A stretch of DNA of 6,046 nucleotides from Thermoplasmata archaeon (GCA_021797025.1 JAKAAK010000198.1:1-6046); one strand, 5' to 3'. Numbered from the stretch's first letter, positions 1 through 5,600 are shown. Notes: generated by a model not told the origin, from the letters alone. A program made the numbers and translations.

Positions 1-3
1 AAT

Positions 4-372
4 ATGTCGGTCAAAGTAGAGAGAAAGACAAGCGTCTATTTAATAGACGTAATAAATAGCCTGCTTGAAAGATCGAGGGAGAACCAGAGTATATTCTGGC
101 GTGATATTGCCTCTCGATTGAATGCTTCAAGAAACCATTATGCAAACGTGAACCTGGGTAAACTAGACAGGTTTGTTTCTGAAGGAGAAACTGTAGTAAT
201 ACCTGGAAATTTATTATCTTCAGGCATTCTGCATAAAAAAATAAGGATATCTGCACTAAAAGCCAGTGAAAAGGCAAGGCTTAAACTTGCAGAGTCTGGC
301 AGTGAGTTTATAGAGTTAACGGAACTTGCAAAGGAAAATCCAAAGGGAACCGATTTAAAAATTATAAAGTGA
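4..372 (+). CDS. rpl18e: Large ribosomal subunit protein eL18 (L18e)
   Basis: Archaeal/eukaryotic-type 50S subunit protein, 122 residues, about the usual archaeal length. Seen in the protein: an N-terminal helix region with IFWRDIASRL, followed by NVNLGKLDRF (about residues 49-58) and the family signature ETVVIPGNLLSSGIL with KKIRISALKASEKA (about 62-92). The start is the ATG three bases into the window. The protein begins where archaeal eL18 proteins usually do, so I take it as complete, but whatever lies upstream is cut off (rpoD or rps11 is common there in other archaea). It opens the rpl18e-rpl13-rps9-rpoN string; its TGA stop lies within the ribosome binding site of rpl13, five bases before that gene's ATG. 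The identification rests on motif recognition and operon context. Confidence 0.96.
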   Translation: MSVKVERKTSVYLIDVINSLLERSRENQSIFWRDIASRLNASRNHYANVNLGKLDRFVSEGETVVIPGNLLSSGILHKKIRISALKASEKARLKLAESGSEFIELTELAKENPKGTDLKIIK

Positions 373-373
373 T
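369..373 (+). promoter_or_regulatory. Ribosome binding site that decides the rpl13 start
   Basis: GTGAT, complementary to part of the archaeal 16S 3' end (ATCACCTCC), lies four bases before the ATG at 378. An in-frame GTG at 369 could be read as a longer start, but it is itself part of this Shine-Dalgarno motif and overlaps the eL18 stop codon. The ATG at 378 also gives the expected uL13 N-terminus (MIYIDGDNH). I therefore prefer 378. Confidence 0.65.
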
Positions 374-377
374 AAAA

Positions 378-791
378 ATGATATACATTGATGGGGATAA
401 TCATATTTATGGAAGGCTTTCAGCTTATGTGGCAAAGCAACTTCTTTCAGGTGAGGAAGTTGTCATCGTAAACGCATCAAAAATTGCCATAACCGGAAGC
501 AGAAAATTCATTCTGGATAAATTTAACCATAGAAGGAATATAGGGAGTGTGAGAAAGGGTCCATACTATCCCAGAACTCCTGATCAGATTATGAGGAGAT
601 CCATAGGGGAAATGCTTCCCATAAAGAAGACAAAGGGACTGGAAGCACTGAAAAGATGCAAGGTTTACAGTGCCATACCGCGATCTTTGAAGGATGTAGA
701 ATTTATCAAGATCGATAAGGCTATGAATATCAACGCAACAGGTTTCATAACATTAGGTGACATTTCAAAAATACTGGGTGAGAATCAATGA
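378..791 (+). CDS. rpl13: Large ribosomal subunit protein uL13
   Basis: 50S ribosomal protein L13, archaeal type, 137 residues from the ATG at 378. Visible signatures are the N-terminal MIYIDGDNHIYGRLSAYVAK, the central VIVNASKIAITGSR, and the conserved RKGPYYPRTPDQIMRRSI followed by GMLP-like EMLPIKKTKG and ALKRCKVY. In the family, these basic central and C-terminal segments contact 23S rRNA. The upstream alternative start at GTG 369 would add three residues and is less likely because it sits inside the ribosome binding site. The stop overlaps the rps9 start as ATGA, so translation of the two genes is probably coupled. The L13-S9 pairing is conserved across archaea and bacteria. Confidence 0.97.
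   Translation: MIYIDGDNHIYGRLSAYVAKQLLSGEEVVIVNASKIAITGSRKFILDKFNHRRNIGSVRKGPYYPRTPDQIMRRSIGEMLPIKKTKGLEALKRCKVYSAIPRSLKDVEFIKIDKAMNINATGFITLGDISKILGENQ
777..781 (+). promoter_or_regulatory. Ribosome binding site of rps9
   Basis: GGTGA lies within the last codons of rpl13, six bases before the rps9 ATG at 788. It matches the archaeal anti-Shine-Dalgarno sequence and supports that start, which overlaps the rpl13 stop. Confidence 0.7.
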
Positions 792-1192
792 GTGATGAAA
801 TACTTACAATAGGAAAAAGAAAAACCGCCGTTGCCAGGGCGGTAACACGCAAGGGTACAGGGAGGGTTCTGATTAATGGCAGACCTGTGGAGCTATATCC
901 CATAGATCTTTTGAGGAATAAACTCATGGAGCCACTTAAGATACTTGGGGACAGGGCAAATGAGATTGATATTGAGATAAAGGTTGAGGGCGGTGGCAAC
1001 ACGGGGCAGACCGATGCCTCCAGAACTGCCATGGCTAAGGGAATAGTGAAATACTTCTCCGACGACCATGAACTCGAAAACACCATCAGGACATATGACA
1101 GGACAATGCTGGTTAACGATATACGAAGAAAGATGCCGAAGAAACCAATGGGTTCAGGGGCACGTGCCAAGAGGCAGAAATCATACAGGTGA
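788..1192 (+). CDS. rps9: Small ribosomal subunit protein uS9
   Basis: 30S ribosomal protein S9, 134 residues, archaeal length. Seen: the N-terminal family signature TIGKRKTAVARAV (about residues 7-19) with GTGRVLINGRPVELYP, the central VEGGGNTGQTDASRTAMAKGI (about 66-86), and the universal C-terminal tail ending QKSYR. From structures of the family, that tail reaches towards the P-site tRNA. The start is fixed by the ATGA overlap with rpl13 and by GGTGA six bases upstream. The gene ends with TGA embedded in the strong ribosome binding site of rpoN. The penultimate segment RRKMPKKPMGSGARAKR is basic, as expected for rRNA binding. Confidence 0.97.
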   Translation: MSDEILTIGKRKTAVARAVTRKGTGRVLINGRPVELYPIDLLRNKLMEPLKILGDRANEIDIEIKVEGGGNTGQTDASRTAMAKGIVKYFSDDHELENTIRTYDRTMLVNDIRRKMPKKPMGSGARAKRQKSYR

Positions 1193-1194
1193 TC
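1187..1194 (+). promoter_or_regulatory. Strong ribosome binding site deciding the rpoN start
   Basis: AGGTGATC is an eight-base complement of the archaeal 16S 3' end and includes the TGA stop of rps9. It is followed at 1197 by an ATG giving MIIPVRCFSCG, the canonical RpoN N-terminus. This rules out a longer in-frame start inside rps9 at 1068. Confidence 0.75.
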
Positions 1195-1196
1195 AC

Positions 1197-1418
1197 ATGA
1201 TAATACCGGTAAGATGTTTCAGCTGTGGAAAGGTAGTAGGTTCTGATTATGTCAGGTTCGTGGAAGAATCAAAGAAGATCAGGAAGGATACAGGTCATGA
1301 TCCAACAGGTGAGGAGAAATCCAGAATACTGGATAACCTCGGTGTGGAAAGATACTGCTGCAGAAGAATGATCCTTTCAAATGCAGATCTTCTTGGAGAG
1401 GTCATATCTTACTCATAA
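1197..1418 (+). CDS. rpoN: DNA-directed RNA polymerase subunit N (Rpo10)
   Basis: Small zinc-binding subunit of archaeal RNA polymerase, homologous to eukaryotic Rpb10, 73 residues. The zinc ligands expected for the family are present: C7 and C10 in VRCFSCGK, and the adjacent C54-C55 in ERYCCRRM. The N-terminus MIIPVRCFSCGKV and the DNLGVERYCCRRMILS block are diagnostic. In the polymerase, this subunit helps join the large subunits to the RpoD/RpoL assembly platform. The segment between the two cysteine pairs is 43 residues, about ten longer than I recall for typical archaeal RpoN, with a charged stretch near residues 25-42. The gene follows rps9 after four bases, in the usual L18e-L13-S9-RpoN order. 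No rpoK follows here; the next gene is a tRNA. Confidence 0.97.
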   Translation: MIIPVRCFSCGKVVGSDYVRFVEESKKIRKDTGHDPTGEEKSRILDNLGVERYCCRRMILSNADLLGEVISYS

Positions 1419-1476
1419 ACCTTTAAAAAATATATTTATCATGTATGAATATATTGTAGATCAATTCTATTGAAAA

Positions 1477-1484
1477 TTTTATAT
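1477..1484 (+). promoter_or_regulatory. TATA box of the tRNA-Pro gene
   Basis: TTTTATAT, preceded by the purine-rich TGAAAA that could serve as the TFB recognition element (BRE). Its centre is about 28 bases before the first base of the mature tRNA, the spacing expected for an archaeal promoter starting at or a few bases before the tRNA. The 90 bases between rpoN and the tRNA hold no reading frame that I can support. Confidence 0.6.
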
Positions 1485-1508
1485 CCTATTTTGATATTCA
1501 TAAAGGAA

Positions 1509-1581
1509 GGGACCGTGGGGTAGCTTGGTATCCTACCAGCTTGGGGTGTTGGTGACTCCGATTCAAATTCGGACGGTCCCA
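1509..1581 (+). tRNA. tRNA-Pro (anticodon GGG)
   Basis: A complete cloverleaf can be drawn by hand. The acceptor stem GGGACCG (1509-1515) pairs with CGGTCCC (1574-1580) over seven perfect pairs, with discriminator A1581. The D arm is GGGT/ATCC (1518-1521 with 1530-1533) around a loop containing GG. The anticodon stem CCAGC/GTTGG (1536-1540 with 1548-1552, one G-T pair) closes the loop TTGGGGT. The T arm TCCGA/TCGGA (1557-1561 with 1569-1573) closes the loop TTCAAAT. The anticodon at 1543-1545 is GGG, reading CCC and CCT proline codons. There is no intron, and CCA is not encoded, so it would be added after transcription. Confidence 0.95.
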
Positions 1582-1813
1582 TTTATTCTGAATTTATTAG
1601 TTCATGTTTGTTTCCAAAAATTCATAATAGAACATAATGTACTCATCATCTTTAAATCTCATATATGGTTCATTTGTTTTCTATTCGTTAGAGAGATAAA
1701 GAAACAGGGTGAAATCAAATATTATTCAAAATAGGAAATACATAAAACACTGGCAAGTCCTTAAAATCTGAAATAAAAATCCTTCCTTTATAACATCACG
1801 GATGAAGCTTTTC
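1582..1813. other. AT-rich intergenic region between converging transcripts
   Basis: This stretch separates the + strand ribosomal/tRNA block from the - strand transporter gene. I see no reading frame with coding character, no second tRNA and no convincing structured RNA in it. A 69-codon frame starting at 1525 runs through the tRNA and is spurious. A box C-like ATGATGA on the minus strand (1643-1649) lacks a partner CTGA box in the following 60 bases. Confidence 0.6.
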
Positions 1814-1847
1814 AAATAAATAAAAAATAAAACTATAAAAATAAAAA
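1814..1847 (-). terminator. Oligo-T terminator of the MFS transporter gene
   Basis: Read on the minus strand just after the transporter stop codon, this tract contains successive runs T5, T5, T4 and T6 interrupted by single A or short AT steps. Archaeal RNA polymerase terminates on such U-rich tracts without needing a hairpin, and none is visible. It fits the end of the leftward transcript. Confidence 0.65.
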
Positions 1848-1848
1848 T

Positions 1849-3213
1849 TTATTGGGCTATGGTTTCTACCTGCTCCCTCGAGCTCTTGGGGCCTAATACC
1901 CACAGATCAATAACAACTATAGCTATGAAAACCCATATTATACCGAAACTAGCAAGAACTCCATGTGGCAGGAATATGTCTACTATAAGCAGTGTGAGTA
2001 TAGCTGTTGACACCCTGCTTACTGCATAAACCGTTCCTGCTGCTGTGGGCCTTATTCTGGTTGGGAATATCTCTGCCTGGTATGCATGGAAGAAGTTTGA
2101 GAAGTTCCACAGTATGAACGTTGTTATAAATCCGAATATAACTATCAGGTAAACATTATCCACAATGGCGAAGGCGGTTCCAAATATTCCTGCAAGTACT
2201 GCTGTGCCTATTATACCCCACTTTCTTTCGACCTTATCTATTATGAAGAGATTAAATACAGAACCAAAGAAAAACCCTCCAAATATCAAAAAAGTAAATT
2301 CCAGTGTTTCCGGGAGGTCAAATCCTTTCTCTATAAGGAAAAAGGGTGCCAGAGCAGTAAATCCATAGAATATTCCAGACTGGAAGAACTGGAAAATTAG
2401 CATCATTATAGATCTCTTTCTTACATCAGGTTCAAACATATCTTTATACCGGCTTTTGTTTTCTTCTATTGGTGTATTATGCTCAACGGGGGGTAGCTCA
2501 TTCAAATGCTTAGCTTTCATTGTTTTCTGTTCCCATTCTGTGGTTATTTCATCTGCCTTTTTGTAATCACCATGGACTTCCAGCCATCTGGGGGATTCTT
2601 TCAGTCTCGTTCTCACAGCCCATATTGCGAATCCAACTACTGCCATGAACCAGAATAATATTCTCCAAGAATAATACTTAGGTGCTACAATCTCCATCTC
2701 GTATGTAAGGAAGGCTATAACAAATCCTGCAGTTACGGCTATAGTGTATACCCAGGCCAGCCTATTTCCCCTTACTTTTGCTGGCATCATTTCAGTTGTG
2801 AAAGAATCCACAAGTGGGAATTCCCCTCCTACACCTATACCGCCAATGAATATAAAAATGGCTATCAGGATAGGAATAGACATGAATCCAGCTACCAACA
2901 TTCCGAATGAAAATACAAGCAAATTATACAGGAATACAAATTTTCTCCCTTTCCTATCCGCAAGCCATCCAAAGAAAGCGCTACCAAAAAATTCACCCAT
3001 AAAAAATGCCGTGGTTATAATTAGCGCACCTAGGCTGTGTGTTATTCCCAGTACTGACACCATAAGAGCCAGTATGGCACCATTGCCAAGGAGCATCAAC
3101 GTCTCCGCCCACTCACCACCTGCTACCATCAGCAGGAAATCCCTCTGTACCGAACTGAAAGGTAGACGCTCCAGCCTGTCTGAAACGCTACCCTTATAAG
3201 GTTTATTTTGCAT
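1849..3213 (-). CDS. MFS metabolite/sugar-type transporter
   Basis: Twelve-helix integral membrane protein of the major facilitator superfamily, 454 residues, closest in motifs to the sugar porter and metabolite:H+ symporter branch. Seen: the motif A loop GWLADRKGRK (82-91) between helices 2 and 3, GGEFPLVDSFTTEMMP then RGN (129-150) around helix 4 and the following loop, ESPRWL (206-211) starting the long hydrophilic central loop (about 203-266), and AEIFPTRIRPTAAG (380-393) before helix 11. Helix 1 carries acidic E34 and E37 (GGEWAE). Substrate is not readable from sequence; proton-coupled uptake of an organic acid is inferred from the neighbouring CoA-transferase and metallolyase. The ATG at 3213 is supported by a TATA box ending 20 bases upstream, implying a leaderless mRNA. 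The gene shares promoter elements with the metallolyase gene. Confidence 0.93.
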   Translation of the reverse strand: MQNKPYKGSVSDRLERLPFSSVQRDFLLMVAGGEWAETLMLLGNGAILALMVSVLGITHSLGALIITTAFFMGEFFGSAFFGWLADRKGRKFVFLYNLLVFSFGMLVAGFMSIPILIAIFIFIGGIGVGGEFPLVDSFTTEMMPAKVRGNRLAWVYTIAVTAGFVIAFLTYEMEIVAPKYYSWRILFWFMAVVGFAIWAVRTRLKESPRWLEVHGDYKKADEITTEWEQKTMKAKHLNELPPVEHNTPIEENKSRYKDMFEPDVRKRSIMMLIFQFFQSGIFYGFTALAPFFLIEKGFDLPETLEFTFLIFGGFFFGSVFNLFIIDKVERKWGIIGTAVLAGIFGTAFAIVDNVYLIVIFGFITTFILWNFSNFFHAYQAEIFPTRIRPTAAGTVYAVSRVSTAILTLLIVDIFLPHGVLASFGIIWVFIAIVVIDLWVLGPKSSREQVETIAQ

Positions 3214-3232
3214 GAAAATATATTATAAAAAC

Positions 3233-3240
3233 ATATTTAA
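3233..3240 (-). promoter_or_regulatory. TATA box of the MFS transporter gene
   Basis: TTAAATAT on the minus strand, occupying 20-27 bases upstream of the A of the ATG at 3213. This places transcription initiation at the start codon, so the mRNA is probably leaderless. The same octamer at the same offset precedes the metallolyase gene. Confidence 0.72.
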
Positions 3241-3248
3241 AGTAGTAT

Positions 3249-3260
3249 TATAATATGTTA
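3249..3260 (-). promoter_or_regulatory. Shared upstream element, copy 1 (TAACATATTATA)
   Basis: A 12-base element whose near end is 36 bases upstream of the transporter ATG, just beyond the BRE/TATA region. An identical copy lies at the identical distance from the metallolyase ATG (5460-5471). The eight bases separating element and TATA box differ between the two promoters, so the conservation is confined to these two blocks. It is an imperfect palindrome (TAACATATTA matches its own reverse complement at 8 of 10 positions). An activator or regulator binding site is inferred. Confidence 0.6.
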
Positions 3261-3271
3261 GATATTGAATA

Positions 3272-4390
3272 CTATATAACCATTTCTTCTTTTAATTTTT
3301 TTATTTCATCTCCTGCATATCCGAGGCCTGAAAGAACAGCTTCTGTATCCTTTCCCAGCGTAGGTGCACTATGGTGTTTTGCTTCAGCGAAGGGTAATCC
3401 GGGAATTTTATAACGATTATCCATGTATTCTGTGTCAAGTAAATATTCCTGTGCCTGCGGGTCATTTAGAAGATCCCACGGACGGTTGAGCACCCCGTAA
3501 CTGATATTGTACGTATCAAGTTTCTGCCTTATGGCATTAAAATCCAGTGAAATAAGGTTCCTCTGGATTTCCGGAATTATAATATCCCGGTTATCATACC
3601 TGGCTGCATTATCATCAAAATTTTTGTTTTCTTTCAAACTTTTTAAATCAAAGGCAGTACAGAAATCCTTCCACTGTGCATCGGTTGCCACTGCAATAAA
3701 TATCTTTTTATTATCCGACGATAAGAAATAATCATAAACACCCCAGGCAAAATTTTTTTCGTTGATAGGTGGCAAATCCTTTTTCTCTATCTGATATGTC
3801 GCAATATGTTGCCCTGCAAGAAACATTGCAGTTTCAAATAGGCCAATCTCAATAAAGCCGGTCGTACCCTCAGATATATACTGCAGAATCCTTGAAACTC
3901 CTATAATAGCTGCAGCCATATCCACTACAGATGCGCCCATCCTCATAGGTTTTCCAGAGATTCCAGTCATGTATGCCAGTCCGGACTCAATTTCTATAGG
4001 GTAATCCAGTGACTTTCTGTTATGATAGGGCCCTGCCATGTAGCCTTTCACCGACAGATAAATGATATTCGGGTTGATCTTCCTGCATTCTTCATAGGAG
4101 AACCCCAGTCGAGCCATAGTACCCGGAGCCATATTTTCTATAATTATTTCTGAAATTTTTATGAGTTTCCTGAGTATCTCTTTTCCCTCATCCTTTCCTA
4201 TATCCAGGGAAACGCTTTCTTTATCCCTGTTGTAATAAATAAAAGTACCGGCACTGGTACCGTTCAGGCTTCTTGATACATCCCCTTTTCCGGGTTTTTC
4301 TATTTTGATTACTTCGTATCCCATATCCGCCAGCATCAGTCCAGCAGTGGGCCCTGCCACAATCTGCCCTATTTCTAGTACTCGCTTCAT
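3272..4390 (-). CDS. Class III (CaiB/BaiF) CoA-transferase
   Basis: Cytoplasmic enzyme of the CaiB/BaiF (formyl-CoA transferase) family, 372 residues, full length or slightly short. Family members move CoA from one acyl-CoA to another carboxylic acid through an aspartyl-CoA intermediate. Seen: N-terminal EIGQIVAGPTAGLMLADMGYEVIKIEKP split across residues 6-33 with GD at 36-37, YYNRDKESVSLDI (52-64), IIIENMAPGTMARLGFSYEE (82-101), and GKPMRMGASVVD (146-157), whose D157 fits the catalytic aspartate. C-terminal RPWDLLNDPQAQE is the usual closing motif. The catalytic His of the related methylacyl-CoA racemases is not evident (that region reads SLDYPIEIESGL), favouring transferase activity. The substrate is unknown. 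Its ATG overlaps the metallolyase stop as ATGA and has GGGTGA six bases upstream, so the two are co-translated. No T-rich terminator follows, so readthrough into the transporter is possible. Confidence 0.94.
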   Translation of the reverse strand: MKRVLEIGQIVAGPTAGLMLADMGYEVIKIEKPGKGDVSRSLNGTSAGTFIYYNRDKESVSLDIGKDEGKEILRKLIKISEIIIENMAPGTMARLGFSYEECRKINPNIIYLSVKGYMAGPYHNRKSLDYPIEIESGLAYMTGISGKPMRMGASVVDMAAAIIGVSRILQYISEGTTGFIEIGLFETAMFLAGQHIATYQIEKKDLPPINEKNFAWGVYDYFLSSDNKKIFIAVATDAQWKDFCTAFDLKSLKENKNFDDNAARYDNRDIIIPEIQRNLISLDFNAIRQKLDTYNISYGVLNRPWDLLNDPQAQEYLLDTEYMDNRYKIPGLPFAEAKHHSAPTLGKDTEAVLSGLGYAGDEIKKLKEEMVI

Positions 4391-5424
4391 GCAATTTCAC
4401 CCGCTATTCTGATTATGTCATTTACGGTTAGTACCTCTCCTCTTGTGGCTGATTCATCTTTGATCCTCATTACAATTTTTTCCAGGTTTTTATCATCATA
4501 ACTGACTCCATTGGTTTTGAGTATTTCCATAATCATTTTCTTGCCTGTATAAACATTGACTGAATAGTTCTTCTCCCCGAAAACGGAACCATAGGCAACA
4601 TGCGTACCTGCTGTCTGTATGCCTGAATTGGTACCATAAACCGGAAGATTGTCCACGAAGAATTTCATGCCGATTTTTTTCACTATAAGATTGTACATAT
4701 AATTGTAGGCAGTTTTTAATTTATCAAAATTTATGGATTCCTCAATATCATTCCTCGCAAGGTATTCTGCAACGGTTATACTGTCCGCAATGCCGTTCCT
4801 TTCTCCAGTTCCAAATATTGTTGTGTCAACATAATCAGCACCCGCACTTATTGCAGATGTGCTATTGGCCACAGCCATTCCATGGTCATTGTGGCAGTGA
4901 GCCTCTATCTTTATTTTTGTCTCCTTCTTCACTGAATGGATTATATTCCACATTTTTCCAGGGTCAAGTGCACCCCTGGTATCCGGGAGCTGAACGGCAT
5001 CAACCCCTATTTCCTCCATTTTTTTGCAGAATTTTATAATTTCATTGATATCAAACATATCAATATCAACAAATCCAATTTCGACAGCTTTGCCCTTGGT
5101 GCATGCATATTTTATATTTTCAATAATAGCATCCATATTATCTATTTTGAATGGAAGGTGCAGCGATATGTTTGCACCGGTTTCAGCAATAATGTCAATA
5201 TCGGGTTTTAACGTCCTTCCCAGACCGAACACTTCGGAAAAATAACCTTTTTTTACTATATCTGATGTTACATCAAATTCCGATTTATGTGCTGGAGGAT
5301 ACGAAACAAGTGCCCGTTTTATCCCCGCCCCTGAAATCAGTCCTGCAAGCTCAATTTTTTCCAGGGGAGAAAAAGAAAAACCCGGTGTCTGCATACCTTC
5401 CCGCAAAGTATCGTCTGTAATCAT
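4387..5424 (-). CDS. DRE-TIM metallolyase, homocitrate/citramalate synthase-like
   Basis: HMGL-like (DRE-TIM) enzyme, 345 residues from the ATG at 5424. The family makes or breaks carbon-carbon bonds between an acyl-CoA and an oxo acid with a divalent metal in a TIM barrel. Seen: DTLREGMQTPG (5-15, with D5, R8, E9, Q12), H89, the metal motif AHCHNDHGMAVANS (175-188, H176 and H178), and GTGERNGIAD (205-214), a form I associate with fungal/Thermus-type homocitrate synthases. After the barrel, a C-terminal region (about 245-345) resembles synthase subdomains I/II, and AGTHVA with H275 can be aligned to the catalytic SGIH-type histidine. There is no LeuA regulatory domain and no HMG-CoA lyase cysteine motif. 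The upstream TTG at 5433 is rejected because TATA spacing and shared promoter layout fit ATG 5424. Exact substrates are unknown; homocitrate, citramalate, Re-citrate or a lyase role are all open. Confidence 0.9.
   Translation of the reverse strand: MITDDTLREGMQTPGFSFSPLEKIELAGLISGAGIKRALVSYPPAHKSEFDVTSDIVKKGYFSEVFGLGRTLKPDIDIIAETGANISLHLPFKIDNMDAIIENIKYACTKGKAVEIGFVDIDMFDINEIIKFCKKMEEIGVDAVQLPDTRGALDPGKMWNIIHSVKKETKIKIEAHCHNDHGMAVANSTSAISAGADYVDTTIFGTGERNGIADSITVAEYLARNDIEESINFDKLKTAYNYMYNLIVKKIGMKFFVDNLPVYGTNSGIQTAGTHVAYGSVFGEKNYSVNVYTGKKMIMEILKTNGVSYDDKNLEKIVMRIKDESATRGEVLTVNDIIRIAGEIA
4397..4402 (-). promoter_or_regulatory. Ribosome binding site of the CoA-transferase gene
   Basis: GGGTGA on the minus strand, inside the last codons of the metallolyase gene, six bases before the CoA-transferase ATG. 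The first genes of the leftward transcripts lack such a site and look leaderless, while this internal gene has one, the usual archaeal pattern. Confidence 0.7.
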
Positions 5425-5443
5425 AATATACAATTATTAACGG

Positions 5444-5451
5444 ATATTTAA
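5444..5451 (-). promoter_or_regulatory. TATA box of the metallolyase/CoA-transferase operon
   Basis: TTAAATAT on the minus strand, 20-27 bases upstream of the ATG at 5424, the same octamer at the same offset as before the transporter gene. It predicts a leaderless mRNA starting at 5424 and argues against the TTG start at 5433, which would lie upstream of the predicted transcription start. Confidence 0.72.
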
Positions 5452-5459
5452 TGCCATAA

Positions 5460-5471
5460 TATAATATGTTA
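5460..5471 (-). promoter_or_regulatory. Shared upstream element, copy 2 (TAACATATTATA)
   Basis: Identical in all 12 bases to the element at 3249-3260, and likewise beginning 36 bases upstream of the start codon A. The flanking bases differ. It is a candidate binding site for a factor controlling both the enzyme operon and the transporter. Confidence 0.6.
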
Positions 5472-5507
5472 AAATTGATTGCAGCGTTGTGGAAAATTGG
5501 TACAGGG

Positions 5508-5521
5508 AATGCATCAGCATT
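5508..5521. repeat. Short inverted repeat AATGC-N4-GCATT
   Basis: A perfect 5-base inverted repeat with a 4-base spacer in the middle of the divergent intergenic region, immediately followed by a TATA-like TATTTATATA. The AATGC/GCATT half-site recurs at 5450-5454, 5566-5570 and 5593-5597. It may be an operator half-site cluster, though arms this short could arise by chance. Confidence 0.35.
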
Positions 5522-5562
5522 ATTTATATAGAATGATCTAAGTTGCCACGTCAATTGATATA

Positions 5563-5600
5563 TTAGCATTTCATTAAACTTATATATACGCAAATGCTAA
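5563..5600. repeat. 9-bp inverted repeat flanking a TATA box
   Basis: TTAGCATTT (5563-5571) and its exact reverse complement AAATGCTAA (5592-5600) are separated by 20 bases containing the TATA box of the rightward gene. Arm centres are 29 bases apart. The position suggests an operator where a dimeric or paired regulator would block or frame the promoter of the rightward gene, possibly for autoregulation. A hairpin in RNA is unlikely to matter because the predicted transcript starts downstream. Confidence 0.5.
5580..5588 (+). promoter_or_regulatory. TATA box of the rightward gene at the window edge
   Basis: TTATATATA centred about 23 bases before the ATG at 5607, with ATTAAAC just upstream as a possible BRE. 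The spacing predicts a leaderless mRNA starting at or next to 5607. It lies between the arms of the 9-bp inverted repeat. Confidence 0.65.

Noticed and set aside
745..1170. 141-codon minus-strand frame opposite rps9
   Set aside because: It lies wholly antisense to the clearly recognisable uS9 gene, so it is a mirror artefact of that gene's codon pattern.
1643..1649. Box C-like ATGATGA on the minus strand, possible C/D box small RNA
   Set aside because: No CTGA box D or D' follows within about 60 bases, and no terminal stem is visible.
1525..1734. 69-codon + strand frame after rpoN
   Set aside because: It starts inside the tRNA-Pro gene and runs through AT-rich DNA. Its composition is that of chance low-complexity translation and it has no ribosome binding site or promoter of its own.
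2744..3199. 151-codon + strand frame opposite the MFS gene
   Set aside because: It is antisense to an unambiguous MFS transporter and has no recognisable domain; proline/serine-rich shadow translation is typical opposite membrane protein genes.
5425..5433. TTG start for the metallolyase at 5433, adding three residues
   Set aside because: The TATA box would be only about 15 bases away and no ribosome binding site is present. The ATG at 5424 has exactly the same promoter geometry as the transporter gene.
5351..5593. 80-codon minus-strand frame upstream of and overlapping the metallolyase start
   Set aside because: It overlaps the start of the metallolyase gene in another frame and crosses both divergent promoters; no coding character is seen.
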